This document shows, piece after piece, positions 53,340 through 62,156 of a stretch of 64,000 nt of DNA. The notes below the pieces were generated by a model, which had not been told where the DNA came from, searched no databases, and saw nothing but the letters and a program-made list of their open reading frames with translations. The position numbers were made by a program, and so were the translations under genes. Source of the stretch: Mycolicibacterium celeriflavum (lineage in GTDB: Bacteria > Actinomycetota > Actinomycetes > Mycobacteriales > Mycobacteriaceae); assembly GCF_010731795.1 (NCBI RefSeq), contig NZ_AP022591.1:4154001-4218000 (forward strand), written 5' to 3'. Positions within the stretch are counted from its first letter, which is position 1. Each line of letters starts with the position of its first letter.

Positions 53340-55010
53340 CTAAGCTGGGGCGTTCGCGACCTGATGGACTCCAAGCACCGCCCGCCCCGAGGGATCGGCG
53401 TTGTTAGCGAAGCTCGTGTCCCACGCGATGGCTGCCGGGGTGCTGCAGGCGATGCTCGGGCCTCCCGGAACACAAGCCGCCGCGGCGTGGCCCGGGAAAT
53501 GGGATTCGAAAATCTCGCGGTACATGTACGCCTCCTTGGTGGCGGGCGGATTGTCCGGGAAGCGGTATTGGGCACTCTGCATTTGGCTGTCGGAGACCTG
53601 CGCCTCGGCGATTGCCTTCAGCGAATCAATCCACCGGTAGCCCACGCCGTCGGAGAATTGTTCCTTCTGTCGCCAAAGGATCTCGTTCGGCAAACAACCT
53701 TTGAAGGCTTCGCGCAACGGCCACTTCTCCATCCGACCCTGGCCGACCATCTTCTCGTAGGGGTCGAAAGCCATTGCGACGTCAAGGAATTCGCGATCGA
53801 GGAACGGTACGCGTATTTCGACGCCCCATGCGGCGGCGGTCTTGTTGGCGCGAAGGCAATCGTATTTGTGGAGCAGATCCAGCTTGCGGATCGTCTCTTC
53901 GTGGAACTCCCGCGCCCCCGGAGCCTTGTGGAAGTAAAGGTAGCCGCCGAAGACCTCGTCAGCACCTTCGCCCGAGAGAACCATCTTGATCCCCATCGCC
54001 TTGATCCGCCGCATCATCAGATACATCGGCGTCGAGGCGCGGATGCTCGTCACGTCATAGGTTTCGATGTGGTAGATCACGTCCCAGAGCGCGTCGAGTC
54101 CCTCCTGCACGGTGAACTCGAATTCGTGGTGGACGGTGCCGATTGCCGTCGCGACCTTTCGAGCCGCGGCGACGTCGGGAGAGCCTTCGAGGCCGATGCA
54201 GAACGAATGCAGCCGTGGCCACCAGGCCTGCGTACGGTCGCCGTCCTCGATTCGGTTTTCGGCGAATTTCGCAGTGACCGCCGAGATCACGGACGAATCG
54301 AGTCCTCCAGAGATGAGGACGCCGTAGGGCACATCGGACATCAACTGCTGGTGGACGGCGGCTTCGAGAGCTGTTCGCAGGCGCGAGATACCGAGCGGTC
54401 GCCCAGTGACCGCCGAGAAGTCGCGCCATTCCGGATCGTAATAGCGCCGGGGCTTGCCCAGCCTGCGCGTCAGGTAGTGGCCCGGGGGGAAATCCTCGAT
54501 GTGTCGGCAGTATCGGATCAGAGCTTTCATCTCCGAGGCGACATAGAGGTTTCCGTTCTCGTCGCGGCCGGTGTAGAGAGGGACCACGCCGATCGGATCC
54601 CGCGCCACCAGAAAGTCATTGGTCCGTTTGTCGTAGAGGACGAACGCGAAGATTCCGCTGAGTCGATTGAGGAAGTCGGTGCCGTACCGCTCGTAGAGGG
54701 GGATGATCACTTCGCAATCCGACGCGGTCTTGAACGGGTAATCGGGGAATCCGGCGCGAAGCGCCTGGTGATTGTAGATTTCGCCGTTCACCGCCAGAAC
54801 GAGTTCGACAGCGTCGTTGGTCAAGGGCTGCGCCCCGTGCTCGACGTCGACAATCGAGAGTCGCTCGTGTGCGAGGACTGCATGTTCGTCGGCGTATATA
54901 CCGCTCCAGTCCGGCCCGCGATGCCGCAGCAACCGAGCCATCGTCACGGCGCGCTCGCGGAGTTCGCGGGGGTCACCTCGCAAATCGAGGATCGAAGCGA
55001 TTCCGCACAT
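53340..55010 (-). CDS. asnB: Glutamine-hydrolysing asparagine synthetase B
   Basis: Makes L-Asn from L-Asp, ATP and glutamine-derived ammonia. 556 residues from the ATG at 55010, matching E. coli AsnB length. The frame extends 9 codons further, but this start gives the required MCGIAS N-terminus with Cys2 as glutaminase nucleophile, and GGGGGG lies just upstream. Glutaminase domain about 1-185 (RHRGPDWSG, HERLSIVD, NGEIYNHQALR). Synthetase domain with PP-loop LISGGLDSSVIS, LSGEGADEVFGGY and RVPFLDREFLDVAM. It runs opposite to the NRPS, divergent from the VOC-fusion gene. A second asnB inside a peptide cluster suggests local Asn supply (inference). Confidence 0.93.
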   Translation of the reverse strand: MCGIASILDLRGDPRELRERAVTMARLLRHRGPDWSGIYADEHAVLAHERLSIVDVEHGAQPLTNDAVELVLAVNGEIYNHQALRAGFPDYPFKTASDCEVIIPLYERYGTDFLNRLSGIFAFVLYDKRTNDFLVARDPIGVVPLYTGRDENGNLYVASEMKALIRYCRHIEDFPPGHYLTRRLGKPRRYYDPEWRDFSAVTGRPLGISRLRTALEAAVHQQLMSDVPYGVLISGGLDSSVISAVTAKFAENRIEDGDRTQAWWPRLHSFCIGLEGSPDVAAARKVATAIGTVHHEFEFTVQEGLDALWDVIYHIETYDVTSIRASTPMYLMMRRIKAMGIKMVLSGEGADEVFGGYLYFHKAPGAREFHEETIRKLDLLHKYDCLRANKTAAAWGVEIRVPFLDREFLDVAMAFDPYEKMVGQGRMEKWPLREAFKGCLPNEILWRQKEQFSDGVGYRWIDSLKAIAEAQVSDSQMQSAQYRFPDNPPATKEAYMYREIFESHFPGHAAAACVPGGPSIACSTPAAIAWDTSFANNADPSGRAVLGVHQVANAPA

Positions 55011-55255
55011 GAGCCCCCCCATCTGAGCCGGTCGCAAACCCGGTCAGCGCGAGCGTACTGCGCGGGACGCTTCGCGGAGTTGCCGATTCGAGAAATGAAG
55101 CCCTTTGGAAGCAAAGAAGAACTGCTGTGTCCGCGTGACTCTGCCCTCACCGGACGGGCCGCGTTCGCGGTCGGGATTGGCCGACTCGATGCGCCACTAC
55201 CTCGAGGGACCGCTGGCCGCCCACGGTCATGTACCTCTGCTCAGCGAGGATGGAG
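55011..55255. promoter_or_regulatory. Divergent intergenic region, asnB / VOC-fusion gene
   Basis: 245 bases that should contain both promoters. The GGGGGG at 55014-55019 is the asnB ribosome site; GAGGA at 55246-55250 serves the rightward gene. I see no clear -10/-35 pair or palindrome. Confidence 0.4.
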
Positions 55256-56734
55256 ATGACGCACAGCGCTGTTCATGGGTTGGTATCGGTAGAACTGGTC
55301 TCGCCAGATCCGGAAAAGCTCGCGGAATTCTATCGCCGCGTCTTCGATATCGAGTTTCAACGTGAGATTTACGGATACTCCTGTCCTTACTACATAAGTA
55401 TCGGCTCATCAGGCCCTCTTTTAGTCATCCACGACATTAAGGATTTCCCGCCTGGCAGTGCCACTCCTGGCGCAGCGCGCTTTCTCTTGCAGATAGAAGA
55501 CCTCGAGAGGCTGAAGGAACGGCTCACTCAGCACAACATCGAACTCGAGGAGCCACCTAGGAATCTGGGTTTCGAGAGGCTCCCTTGGTTCAGTTATTGG
55601 GGGCGTTGGGTCATTTCGATAAGGGATCCAGACGGAAATGTCGTGTCATTCCGTCAGTTCGAAAATGCGCTGCCCCGCAATCGATTCGAGTTGTTCAGGC
55701 TGACACTTTCATCTACCTACACTGACCTGAAGACGGTTCTCCAATTCAAGATAGTCGATCGCCTCGTGTATCGACTGGGTCGGATACCCATTCGCACCAG
55801 AGATCTGACCGGTTACACACATCTGGTGGCTTCTCGTGAAGGGCTATACGCAGTCAATGGCCAGCAGTGGGCGAAAATCATGGATGGGGTGTTCTTTGGT
55901 GTAACCGTCAAGGATGGTTGCATCTACTGCTACCAGGCGCATGACATATACGACACGGGCATCCTCCTGAGTCGTATTCAGCTCCGCGGCAAGCCACTAC
56001 GGCTGCGAGGCAAGCTTTTCGGTCGCGTCATCAAACTGGAGCTGGAAGATAATCAGATCCGGCGTGAATCGGTGGTTGTCAGGGGCTTACACACCAACTG
56101 TCATCAGATGGACTTTATCGGCGACAAACTGCACATAATCGATACTTTCTGCCAAAAGATCCAGCGCTTCAACAGCTCTTTCGAGTTGGAGGAAGAGTTC
56201 TTTCCTCTCGGCTCAGAATTCGCATCTCATAAGTCGGAGCTCGATCGTTACATCGTCCCGGGAAGCAACTACGTCCATATCAATTCCATCGTCGCGGAGC
56301 AGGGGTCGGTCTACCTTCTTCTGCACAACGGTCTGTCGAGCGGCAAATGCAGCGAGCTGATCCAAACGGACGAAAATTTCGAGGTGAAGAACAGGTTCAC
56401 GGTCCCTGGGGCAGGGTGTCACAACGTGGTGTTCCTGGAGGACGGTGAGTGGCTGATCTGTGACTCACGCGGCGGCAACCTCATCAACCGCCATGGCGTG
56501 GTGGTGCACGTCGGTGAACTGCTCACCCGCGGCCTCTCGGTGGACAAGGACACGGTCGTCGTTGGTGAATCGGGATATGCCACGAGGCTCGGCAGACGGT
56601 ACGTCCCAGGAAATGTGCACTTCTTCGACAGGGATTACCAGCATTTGTCGAGCCTGCGCTTGCCGGCGGCGCCCACCGACATTCGCAAGATCGATGGCAA
56701 CGATTTATCACTCTCGAACGTGACCGAGCTCTAG
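55256..56734 (+). CDS. VOC/glyoxalase-domain protein fused to a large beta-rich domain (possible propeller)
   Basis: 492 residues from the ATG at 55256, chosen over 55229 and 55250 because GCGAGGA sits 5-6 bases upstream. Residues about 5-140 form a VOC fold: HGLVSVELVSPDPEKLAEFYRRVFDI, a middle FLLQIEDLERLKERL, then SIRDPDGNVVSFRQF. The remaining 350 residues are beta-rich with repeated short hydrophobic strands and motifs HTNCHQMDFIGDKLHIIDTFCQKIQRFN, GCHNVVFLEDGEWLICDSRGGNL and NVHFFDRDYQHL, resembling DUF4915/TIGR03032-type or other six-bladed propellers. Function unknown. The fusion could bind metal plus a sugar or peptide ligand. It is followed by the sulfotransferase-like gene on the same strand. 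Confidence 0.7.
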   Translation: MTHSAVHGLVSVELVSPDPEKLAEFYRRVFDIEFQREIYGYSCPYYISIGSSGPLLVIHDIKDFPPGSATPGAARFLLQIEDLERLKERLTQHNIELEEPPRNLGFERLPWFSYWGRWVISIRDPDGNVVSFRQFENALPRNRFELFRLTLSSTYTDLKTVLQFKIVDRLVYRLGRIPIRTRDLTGYTHLVASREGLYAVNGQQWAKIMDGVFFGVTVKDGCIYCYQAHDIYDTGILLSRIQLRGKPLRLRGKLFGRVIKLELEDNQIRRESVVVRGLHTNCHQMDFIGDKLHIIDTFCQKIQRFNSSFELEEEFFPLGSEFASHKSELDRYIVPGSNYVHINSIVAEQGSVYLLLHNGLSSGKCSELIQTDENFEVKNRFTVPGAGCHNVVFLEDGEWLICDSRGGNLINRHGVVVHVGELLTRGLSVDKDTVVVGESGYATRLGRRYVPGNVHFFDRDYQHLSSLRLPAAPTDIRKIDGNDLSLSNVTEL

Positions 56735-56886
56735 ATCGCGAGCGAGCGGACGACAAGACCGTGGGGGAACCCGATATGAGAAGAGATTCGTTGCACAGCG
56801 ACTCGTCGATTTCACTAACTGGCGAGGGGGGCACGGGCAAACTATTGGGGGCACCCAGAGGAGAGGCCCCGGGAGAGGATTCGACG

Positions 56887-57879
56887 ATGGAAGATCTGGC
56901 CCTCACCCGGACTGAGGCCCGCCCGGTCGTTCTATTCGTGTTGGGCCAGGGGCGGTCTGGCACGTCGGCGCTCGCTCGAGTGCTTTCGCTGTGCGGTGCT
57001 GCGCTCCCAGCCGAGGTCAGACAGGCCGATGCGCACAACCCGCGTGGCTATTGGGAGCCCCGCGCAACGCTCGTCCTCAACGAGACGATCCTGCGCCGGC
57101 ACGGCAGCGCGGGGTTCGACCCCTCCCTGCGTTTGCTCGAAGATGGGGCGTTCGAACCCGACGAGAAGTCCGCCTGGACAGCCAAGATCGGCGCATTTCT
57201 CTCCGGGCTGCCGCGAGCTCCGCTCGTGGTCATCAAGGACACCCACGTGACGGCGCTGTCCGACTTATGGTTCGAGGCGGCGAATTCGGCCGGACTCGAC
57301 GTGGTAGCCGTGATCGCGGTGCGCCACCCGCAAGAGGTCATCGCGTCGCTCGCGGCAGCCGGTCCAACCACGCCTGAGCTGTCGAGTGCCCTATGGCTGA
57401 AGAATTCTCTGCTCGCAGAGAGATACACCCGCGGCATGCCGCGCGTGTTCGTCGACTACGCCAACCTCCTCGACGACTGGCGTCGGGAGATTTCGCGGAT
57501 TTCCGAGGCGGTCGCCATTGACTTGCACTCGCGAGACGAGGCCGAAGTCGACGACTTTCTGGCCCCGAGTCTGCGCCGTCAGCGATGCTCCGGGCCGGTG
57601 ACTGAGCGCTTCGGCACGGACTGGATGTCGGCGGTCTACGAAACGATGCGCGCGGCGGCGCGCGACGAACCCTGGGACAGCTCCGTGCTGGATCGCGTTT
57701 TCGAGGCCTATCAGGTCAGCGAACACGACTTCCGGACGGCATTCGACAATTCGCGGAAGCTGTGGGCCCTCGGCGCGGATCGCGCCTACTCCAATAGCTT
57801 GCTCTACCGGCTTTCGGTGTTGAAGCTGATCCGTGCGCCCCGCGCCATGGTCAACCGTCACAAGGGTTCACGAACCTGA
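56887..57879 (+). CDS. Sulfotransferase-family (P-loop) protein
   Basis: 330 residues from the ATG at 56887, where GGGAGAGGA lies 7 bases upstream. ATG 56776 and GTG 56761 would add a low-complexity tail (DSSISLTGEGGTGK...), also with plausible ribosome sites. The PAPS 5'-phosphosulfate loop is VLGQGRSGTSALARVLSLCG near the N-terminus. A second motif, VVAVIAVRHPQEVIASL, fits the 3'-phosphate-binding strand and helix. RVFVDYANLLDDWRREI is typical of bacterial sulfotransferase-like families. Likely transfers sulfate to a hydroxyl of a glycan or peptidolipid, although some members have other roles. It precedes the MFS exporter by 53 bases. Confidence 0.78.
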   Translation: MEDLALTRTEARPVVLFVLGQGRSGTSALARVLSLCGAALPAEVRQADAHNPRGYWEPRATLVLNETILRRHGSAGFDPSLRLLEDGAFEPDEKSAWTAKIGAFLSGLPRAPLVVIKDTHVTALSDLWFEAANSAGLDVVAVIAVRHPQEVIASLAAAGPTTPELSSALWLKNSLLAERYTRGMPRVFVDYANLLDDWRREISRISEAVAIDLHSRDEAEVDDFLAPSLRRQRCSGPVTERFGTDWMSAVYETMRAAARDEPWDSSVLDRVFEAYQVSEHDFRTAFDNSRKLWALGADRAYSNSLLYRLSVLKLIRAPRAMVNRHKGSRT

Positions 57880-57932
57880 CGGAGGAGCGAATGACTTTGG
57901 CACCGCTCATCTTTGCCGTAGGGTAGCCCGCT

Positions 57933-59516
57933 ATGGCGTGTCTCGACGATGGGAAGCGAGCGACAACTCGCTCGAGGATCAAACGCGCGGGACAAGCCAC
58001 GGAGATGGCCGCCGAGCTCGGGGCGCCACACCGCAGGAGAAGCTACGTTCCGGATTTGCTGAGGTCTCGACGGTTCGTCGCGGTGATTCTCGCGATCGGC
58101 GGCACTCAGCTGATGGCATCGATGGACGGGCCGGTCGTGGTTCTCGCGCTTCCTACGATCCAGAACGAGCTGGGTCTGTCGGACGGTATGCGGAGCTGGG
58201 TGATCACCGCTTACGTGTTGACTTTTGGTGGCCTGATGCTGGTGGGCGGCCGTCTCGGTGACACCATCGGCCGAAAGCGCACCTTCATCTTTGGGGTCGT
58301 GCTGTTCACCATCGCCTCTGGCCTGTGCGCGATCGCCTGGAACGGAGGCGTCCTGGTCTTGGCCCGGTTGGTGCACGGCGCGGCGGCGGCGATCATCGCA
58401 CCGACCTGTATGGCGCTGGTGGCCACCACGTTTCCGAAGGGGCCGGTACGAAACGCGGCGACGGCGGTGCTCGGTGGGATGATCGGTGTCGGCTCGGTGA
58501 TGGGTCTGGTGCTCGGAGGAATGCTCACCGACGTGTCCTGGCGGCTGGTGTTCTGGGTCAACGTGCCGATCGGAATCCTGGTGATCTGCCTGGGCTCCAC
58601 GATGCTGCAGGAAACCCAGAAAGAGCGGATGAGGCTGGACGCAAGTGGAGCGGTATTGGCGACGCTGATCTGTACCGCGGCAGTCTTCGGATTGTCGATG
58701 GGTCCGGAGATGGGCTGGGTGTCGGCCCTGACGATCGGTTCAGGTGTGGTGACGCTGGTCGGACTGCTCGCATTCGTCGTGGTGGAGCGTACCGCGGAAA
58801 ATCCCGTAGTGCCGTTCAGCCTATTCTTCGACCGCAACCGGTTGGCCACTTACGCTGTCATGTTCTTGTCCGGCGGAACGGGTTTCACTCTTGCTGTGTT
58901 GATCGCCCTCTATGTGCAAGACGTGATGGGCTATAGCGCCCTGCAGGCAGGTATCAGCTTCATTCCATTCGCGCTGGCACAGGCCACCGGAATGGGCGCC
59001 TCGTCGCAGCTGGTGAAGTGGTTCCCGCCCCGGGTGGTGGTGATCGCCGGTGCCAGTCTGCTGCTGGGCGCCATGCTGTACGGCTCGACGCTCAACCGCG
59101 GCGTTCCGTACTTTCCGGATCTGATGATGCCCCTCGTAGTCGGCGGTCTCGGACTCGGCATGATGGAAATCCCGCTCATGCTCTCGTTGATCGCCAGCGT
59201 CGGCTCCGACCGAATCGGGCCCGCATCGGCGGTTGCGGTGATGATCAGGATGATCGGAGGGCCGGTGGTGCTGGTCGTCATTCAGGCCGTCATCACGTTG
59301 CGCACGCTGCACCTAGGCGGCACGACCGGTCCGGTTGTCTCCATGAACGACGCGCAGTTGGATGCCTTGGACAACGGCTTCACTGACGGGCTGCTCGGAA
59401 TAGGAGTCGTGGTCCTCCTGCTAGCAGCGGTGGCGCTGTTCATCGGTTACACCGCTGAGCAAGTGGCGCGAGCGAAGGAGGCCAAGGAAGCCCGGGACGC
59501 CGCTGACGCTGCCTGA
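57933..59516 (+). CDS. DHA2-type MFS transporter (14-TM drug/metabolite exporter)
   Basis: 527 residues from ATG 57933; ATG 58005 is an alternative that removes a basic N-terminal tail. About 14 hydrophobic helices. Motif A is GGRLGDTIGRKRTFIFG after TM2. QLMASMDGPVVVLALPTIQNELG in TM1 is the DHA2 motif D1 equivalent. Motif C-like GSVMGLVLGGML lies in TM5. A short Ala/Lys-rich cytosolic tail ends the protein. EmrB/QacA-like pumps in biosynthetic clusters often export the product or confer self-resistance (inference here). Last gene of a rightward run, converging on the TauD-like gene. Confidence 0.88.
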   Translation: MACLDDGKRATTRSRIKRAGQATEMAAELGAPHRRRSYVPDLLRSRRFVAVILAIGGTQLMASMDGPVVVLALPTIQNELGLSDGMRSWVITAYVLTFGGLMLVGGRLGDTIGRKRTFIFGVVLFTIASGLCAIAWNGGVLVLARLVHGAAAAIIAPTCMALVATTFPKGPVRNAATAVLGGMIGVGSVMGLVLGGMLTDVSWRLVFWVNVPIGILVICLGSTMLQETQKERMRLDASGAVLATLICTAAVFGLSMGPEMGWVSALTIGSGVVTLVGLLAFVVVERTAENPVVPFSLFFDRNRLATYAVMFLSGGTGFTLAVLIALYVQDVMGYSALQAGISFIPFALAQATGMGASSQLVKWFPPRVVVIAGASLLLGAMLYGSTLNRGVPYFPDLMMPLVVGGLGLGMMEIPLMLSLIASVGSDRIGPASAVAVMIRMIGGPVVLVVIQAVITLRTLHLGGTTGPVVSMNDAQLDALDNGFTDGLLGIGVVVLLLAAVALFIGYTAEQVARAKEAKEARDAADAA

Positions 59517-59585
59517 TGCCGTTTGGATCGCCTTGACTCCAAGCAGATCAGTCGGTGTTGCGTGTAGGTGTGCCTTCTGCTGAAA

Positions 59586-60566
59586 TTATGGGTTACGCCG
59601 CGACCAGGGCTCGGCCATCCCGACGACGATCTGGCGCGGCGGCTTGTATTCCTCGCGGCTGTGGGCGACGAGCATGTTTTCGAGCATCATGATGTCGCCC
59701 TCCTGCCAAGGGACGGCCACCGTTTCGGCCTCGTATGCCGCGCGAAGCTCATCGAGTGCCTCGGGCTCGATCTCCTCGCCGTCGCCGTAGTAGGTGTTGT
59801 TCGGCAGGTTTTCCTTCCCCATCGAAAGCAGGGCCTCGGCGACCATGGGGTCCAGGCTGGAGATATGGAAGAAGGTGAGGTGGTTGAACCACGTCTTCTC
59901 GCCAGTTTCCGGATGTGTCGCGGACACCGGTCGCCGCTGCCTGGTGGTCAGCTCGTCGCCCGCGCCCCAGGTGAATTCGATGTCGTTCTCGGCGCAGTAG
60001 CGTTCGACCTCAGCACGGTCATCGGTCTGGAATGCCTCCTGCCAGCCGACCCCGAAGGCAGGTGTGAAGTGGCGGACGTAGAGATAGTCCCGTTCCTCCA
60101 ACCGTTGCCGGAGCTCAGGTGAGATCCGGCGGTAGATGTTGCGGCTGTCGGCGATCGGGGTGGCACCGCCGCTGGCCGGTGGTACGACGCAGTGAAAAAA
60201 GAGTCGTAACGGCCAGGTCGTGCTGTACGACGACTCGTTGTGCAGAGGAATTCGAGTGTGCGGAGGATAGTCGGTAGACGTGTAGACCCGGTCACCAACT
60301 TCGTGTCGAGGCGACGTCCTGCCGACGTAGGGCAGAGGCTCACCGGACACCGCCGCGATGAATCTGCGGAATGTCTCAACCGATGCTCCGGTGAACCCCC
60401 GAAATACGATGCCCCCGTGGCGAAGTAGGAGTTCGTGGATTGGGCCACGCTGTGCGTCCGCCCACTCCACCACGTCCAACCCATCGCTCGTTGGCTCTAT
60501 GACGAGCGGAAGCGCTGGTCCCGGAACAATCTTTGCGTCCGCCAGTGTCAAGACATCAGACTCCAT
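59586..60566 (-). CDS. TauD/AsnO-like Fe(II)/2-oxoglutarate dioxygenase
   Basis: 326 residues, ATG at 60566 with AAGGGAGGGA 5-6 bases upstream. Iron-binding triad His109-x-Glu111 (PLHNESSY) and His302 (VAHSRE); 2-oxoglutarate Arg probably Arg311. The HxE rather than HxD motif in a HNE context is the feature of the AsnO/SyrP group that beta-hydroxylates amino acids or carrier-bound residues in NRPS pathways. Also GGIVFRGF near the N-terminus and GGATPIADSRNIYRRISPELR. A role in hydroxylating Asn, Asp or another building block is plausible given the nearby asnB; no A domain here reads clearly as Asn, so the substrate is open. Confidence 0.84.
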   Translation of the reverse strand: MESDVLTLADAKIVPGPALPLVIEPTSDGLDVVEWADAQRGPIHELLLRHGGIVFRGFTGASVETFRRFIAAVSGEPLPYVGRTSPRHEVGDRVYTSTDYPPHTRIPLHNESSYSTTWPLRLFFHCVVPPASGGATPIADSRNIYRRISPELRQRLEERDYLYVRHFTPAFGVGWQEAFQTDDRAEVERYCAENDIEFTWGAGDELTTRQRRPVSATHPETGEKTWFNHLTFFHISSLDPMVAEALLSMGKENLPNNTYYGDGEEIEPEALDELRAAYEAETVAVPWQEGDIMMLENMLVAHSREEYKPPRQIVVGMAEPWSRRNP

Positions 60567-60972
60567 GTCGATCCCTCCCTTGCTCGACTGCCCGCCTCGA
60601 AGTTGCTGTCGATCCCCGAATGTCTTCGCGACTCGCGAGGATGCTGCGCAACGTCGAATGGCCGTCCGCGTCAGGCTACTACGGCGAAACTCCTGTTACT
60701 CGACTTTGCCGGTCAGGTCGAATCTCGCCGTGGCGAGGCGTCGAGGTGCTCAGAGACGTTGACGTACCACGTCTAGCGGGGTTTACTGGTGCCGCCCGAT
60801 GGATATACACCCGGACAGGTTCGAGCGGACAGGACGGGGGGAGAAGGGTTCCATCGTCCACACCCGCTGCTCGGCGCTGCGTTTGAACGCTGGGAACAGC
60901 CGTGTGCTGTACGCCGTGCGATAATTTGCCAGGATGGCGGTGCCAGTGTCACCGCGCCGTAGGAGGAATCGC
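60567..60972. promoter_or_regulatory. Divergent intergenic region, TauD-like / cupin_8 genes
   Basis: About 400 bases with no convincing gene; the frames in it lack start context. AAGGGAGGGA next to 60566 and AGGAGG at 60961-60966 are ribosome sites for the two flanking genes. GATAAT near 60920 could be a -10 for the rightward gene (weak). Confidence 0.4.
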
Positions 60973-61854
60973 TTGTTCGATGTCAGTAGCACGTTCGAGG
61001 TCCCCAGGGTGGAATGCCCGAGCCGCGATGAACTGCAGGAGCGCTTCATCGTTCCGCAGCGTCCGGTCGTCATTTCCGGAGCGATGGAGGGCTGGCCCGC
61101 GCTCGAGCAGTGGACCAACGAATACCTCACCGAGAAAATCGGTGCCCGACCCCTAAGCCCCTCCAAGGTCACAAGTGCAGGCACTCACATCCCCGATGCG
61201 AAGAACGGGACCATGGCTTCCGCGTCGGAGATGAAGTTCGCGGAGTACATCGACCTGCTGGCAAGCGGCGCCATTTCCGCCGGTGAGCTCTACGCCGTCC
61301 AACTTCCGATCAAGACCGCTCTACCCGAACTCTGGCCCGATGTCCGATTCCCAGCGTTCGTCGATGAGGATAAATACGCCGCCGTCAATTTGTGGTTCGG
61401 TCCCGGCAAAAACTTCACCGGCCTCCATTACGACGTTGCCGACAACTTCCTCACGCAGATTCGCGGACGAAAGCAGGTGATCCTCTGCCCGCCTCGGGAG
61501 ATCGCCCGCGTCTACCCTTACCCCTACGGCTACGTCGGGAACAACCTCTCGCAGGTCAACGTGGCGTCCCCGGATCTGGCCCAGTTTCCCAAGTGGGCAG
61601 ACGCTGACCGCGCTCTCGTCGAACTGAGTCCCGGTGACATGCTTTACATCCCGCTCTGCTGGTGGCATGCCGTGTGGGGCATCGACCAGAACATGTCGAT
61701 CAACTACTGGTGGCAATCCAATTACGCGAACTTCTTCCGGCATCCCCAGCAGACGCTTCGTCGCATAACCAGCCTCGCTGTTGGCCTCCGCGGCGCCGCA
61801 GGCCAGGTGGTTCAGAACGTCGCCAGCAGCGCTGGGCTCCAATCCGTCCGTTGA
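60973..61854 (+). CDS. JmjC/cupin_8 Fe(II)/2-oxoglutarate dioxygenase, TTG start
   Basis: 293 residues from TTG 60973, which has a perfect AGGAGG at 60961-60966 with 6-base spacing; ATG 60934 has no usable site and adds 13 basic residues. Iron triad His152-x-Asp154 (TGLHYDVADNF) and His232 (CWWHAV). Other cupin_8 landmarks: RPVVISGAMEGWPALEQW, QIRGRKQVILCPP and ELSPGDMLYIPLCWWH. The family includes asparaginyl/aspartyl hydroxylases such as FIH and peptide-acting bacterial enzymes. Possible role: hydroxylation of an amino acid or the finished peptide. Divergent from the TauD-like oxygenase. Confidence 0.86.
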   Translation: MFDVSSTFEVPRVECPSRDELQERFIVPQRPVVISGAMEGWPALEQWTNEYLTEKIGARPLSPSKVTSAGTHIPDAKNGTMASASEMKFAEYIDLLASGAISAGELYAVQLPIKTALPELWPDVRFPAFVDEDKYAAVNLWFGPGKNFTGLHYDVADNFLTQIRGRKQVILCPPREIARVYPYPYGYVGNNLSQVNVASPDLAQFPKWADADRALVELSPGDMLYIPLCWWHAVWGIDQNMSINYWWQSNYANFFRHPQQTLRRITSLAVGLRGAAGQVVQNVASSAGLQSVR

Positions 61855-62156
61855 CTCCCAAGCTTCCGGGAAGTCGGGACTGGGAGATCCTTCGATTCCA
61901 TTCCAGCATTGGCAAGAGAGTTCGCCGCATCGGCGCTGCGGTGCCAACGAGGTAGTGCCAGAACTTGCTCACGGAGGATGTTGCGTATCGCTTCCGTCGT
62001 TCCTCGCGGCGCAGCAGCTCGTGACAGAAAGCGACGCAACGCTCGACATCGCCATGACTTCGATAACTTGCTAGCACAGATTCATCGACGCCCGGGTCTG
62101 CGGCCAGTGCCGCGGCATCGATGAGTGCGTTTGACAGGACGGGTTAGGTTGCAGAA
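61855..62156. other. Intergenic region before the FkbM gene
   Basis: About 300 bases with no supported gene, strong hairpin or repeat. Short frames on both strands look like chance. Confidence 0.45.

Noticed and set aside
53301..55259. 652-codon plus-strand frame opposite asnB
   Set aside because: Shadow of a textbook AsnB gene with Cys2 and intact PP-loop.
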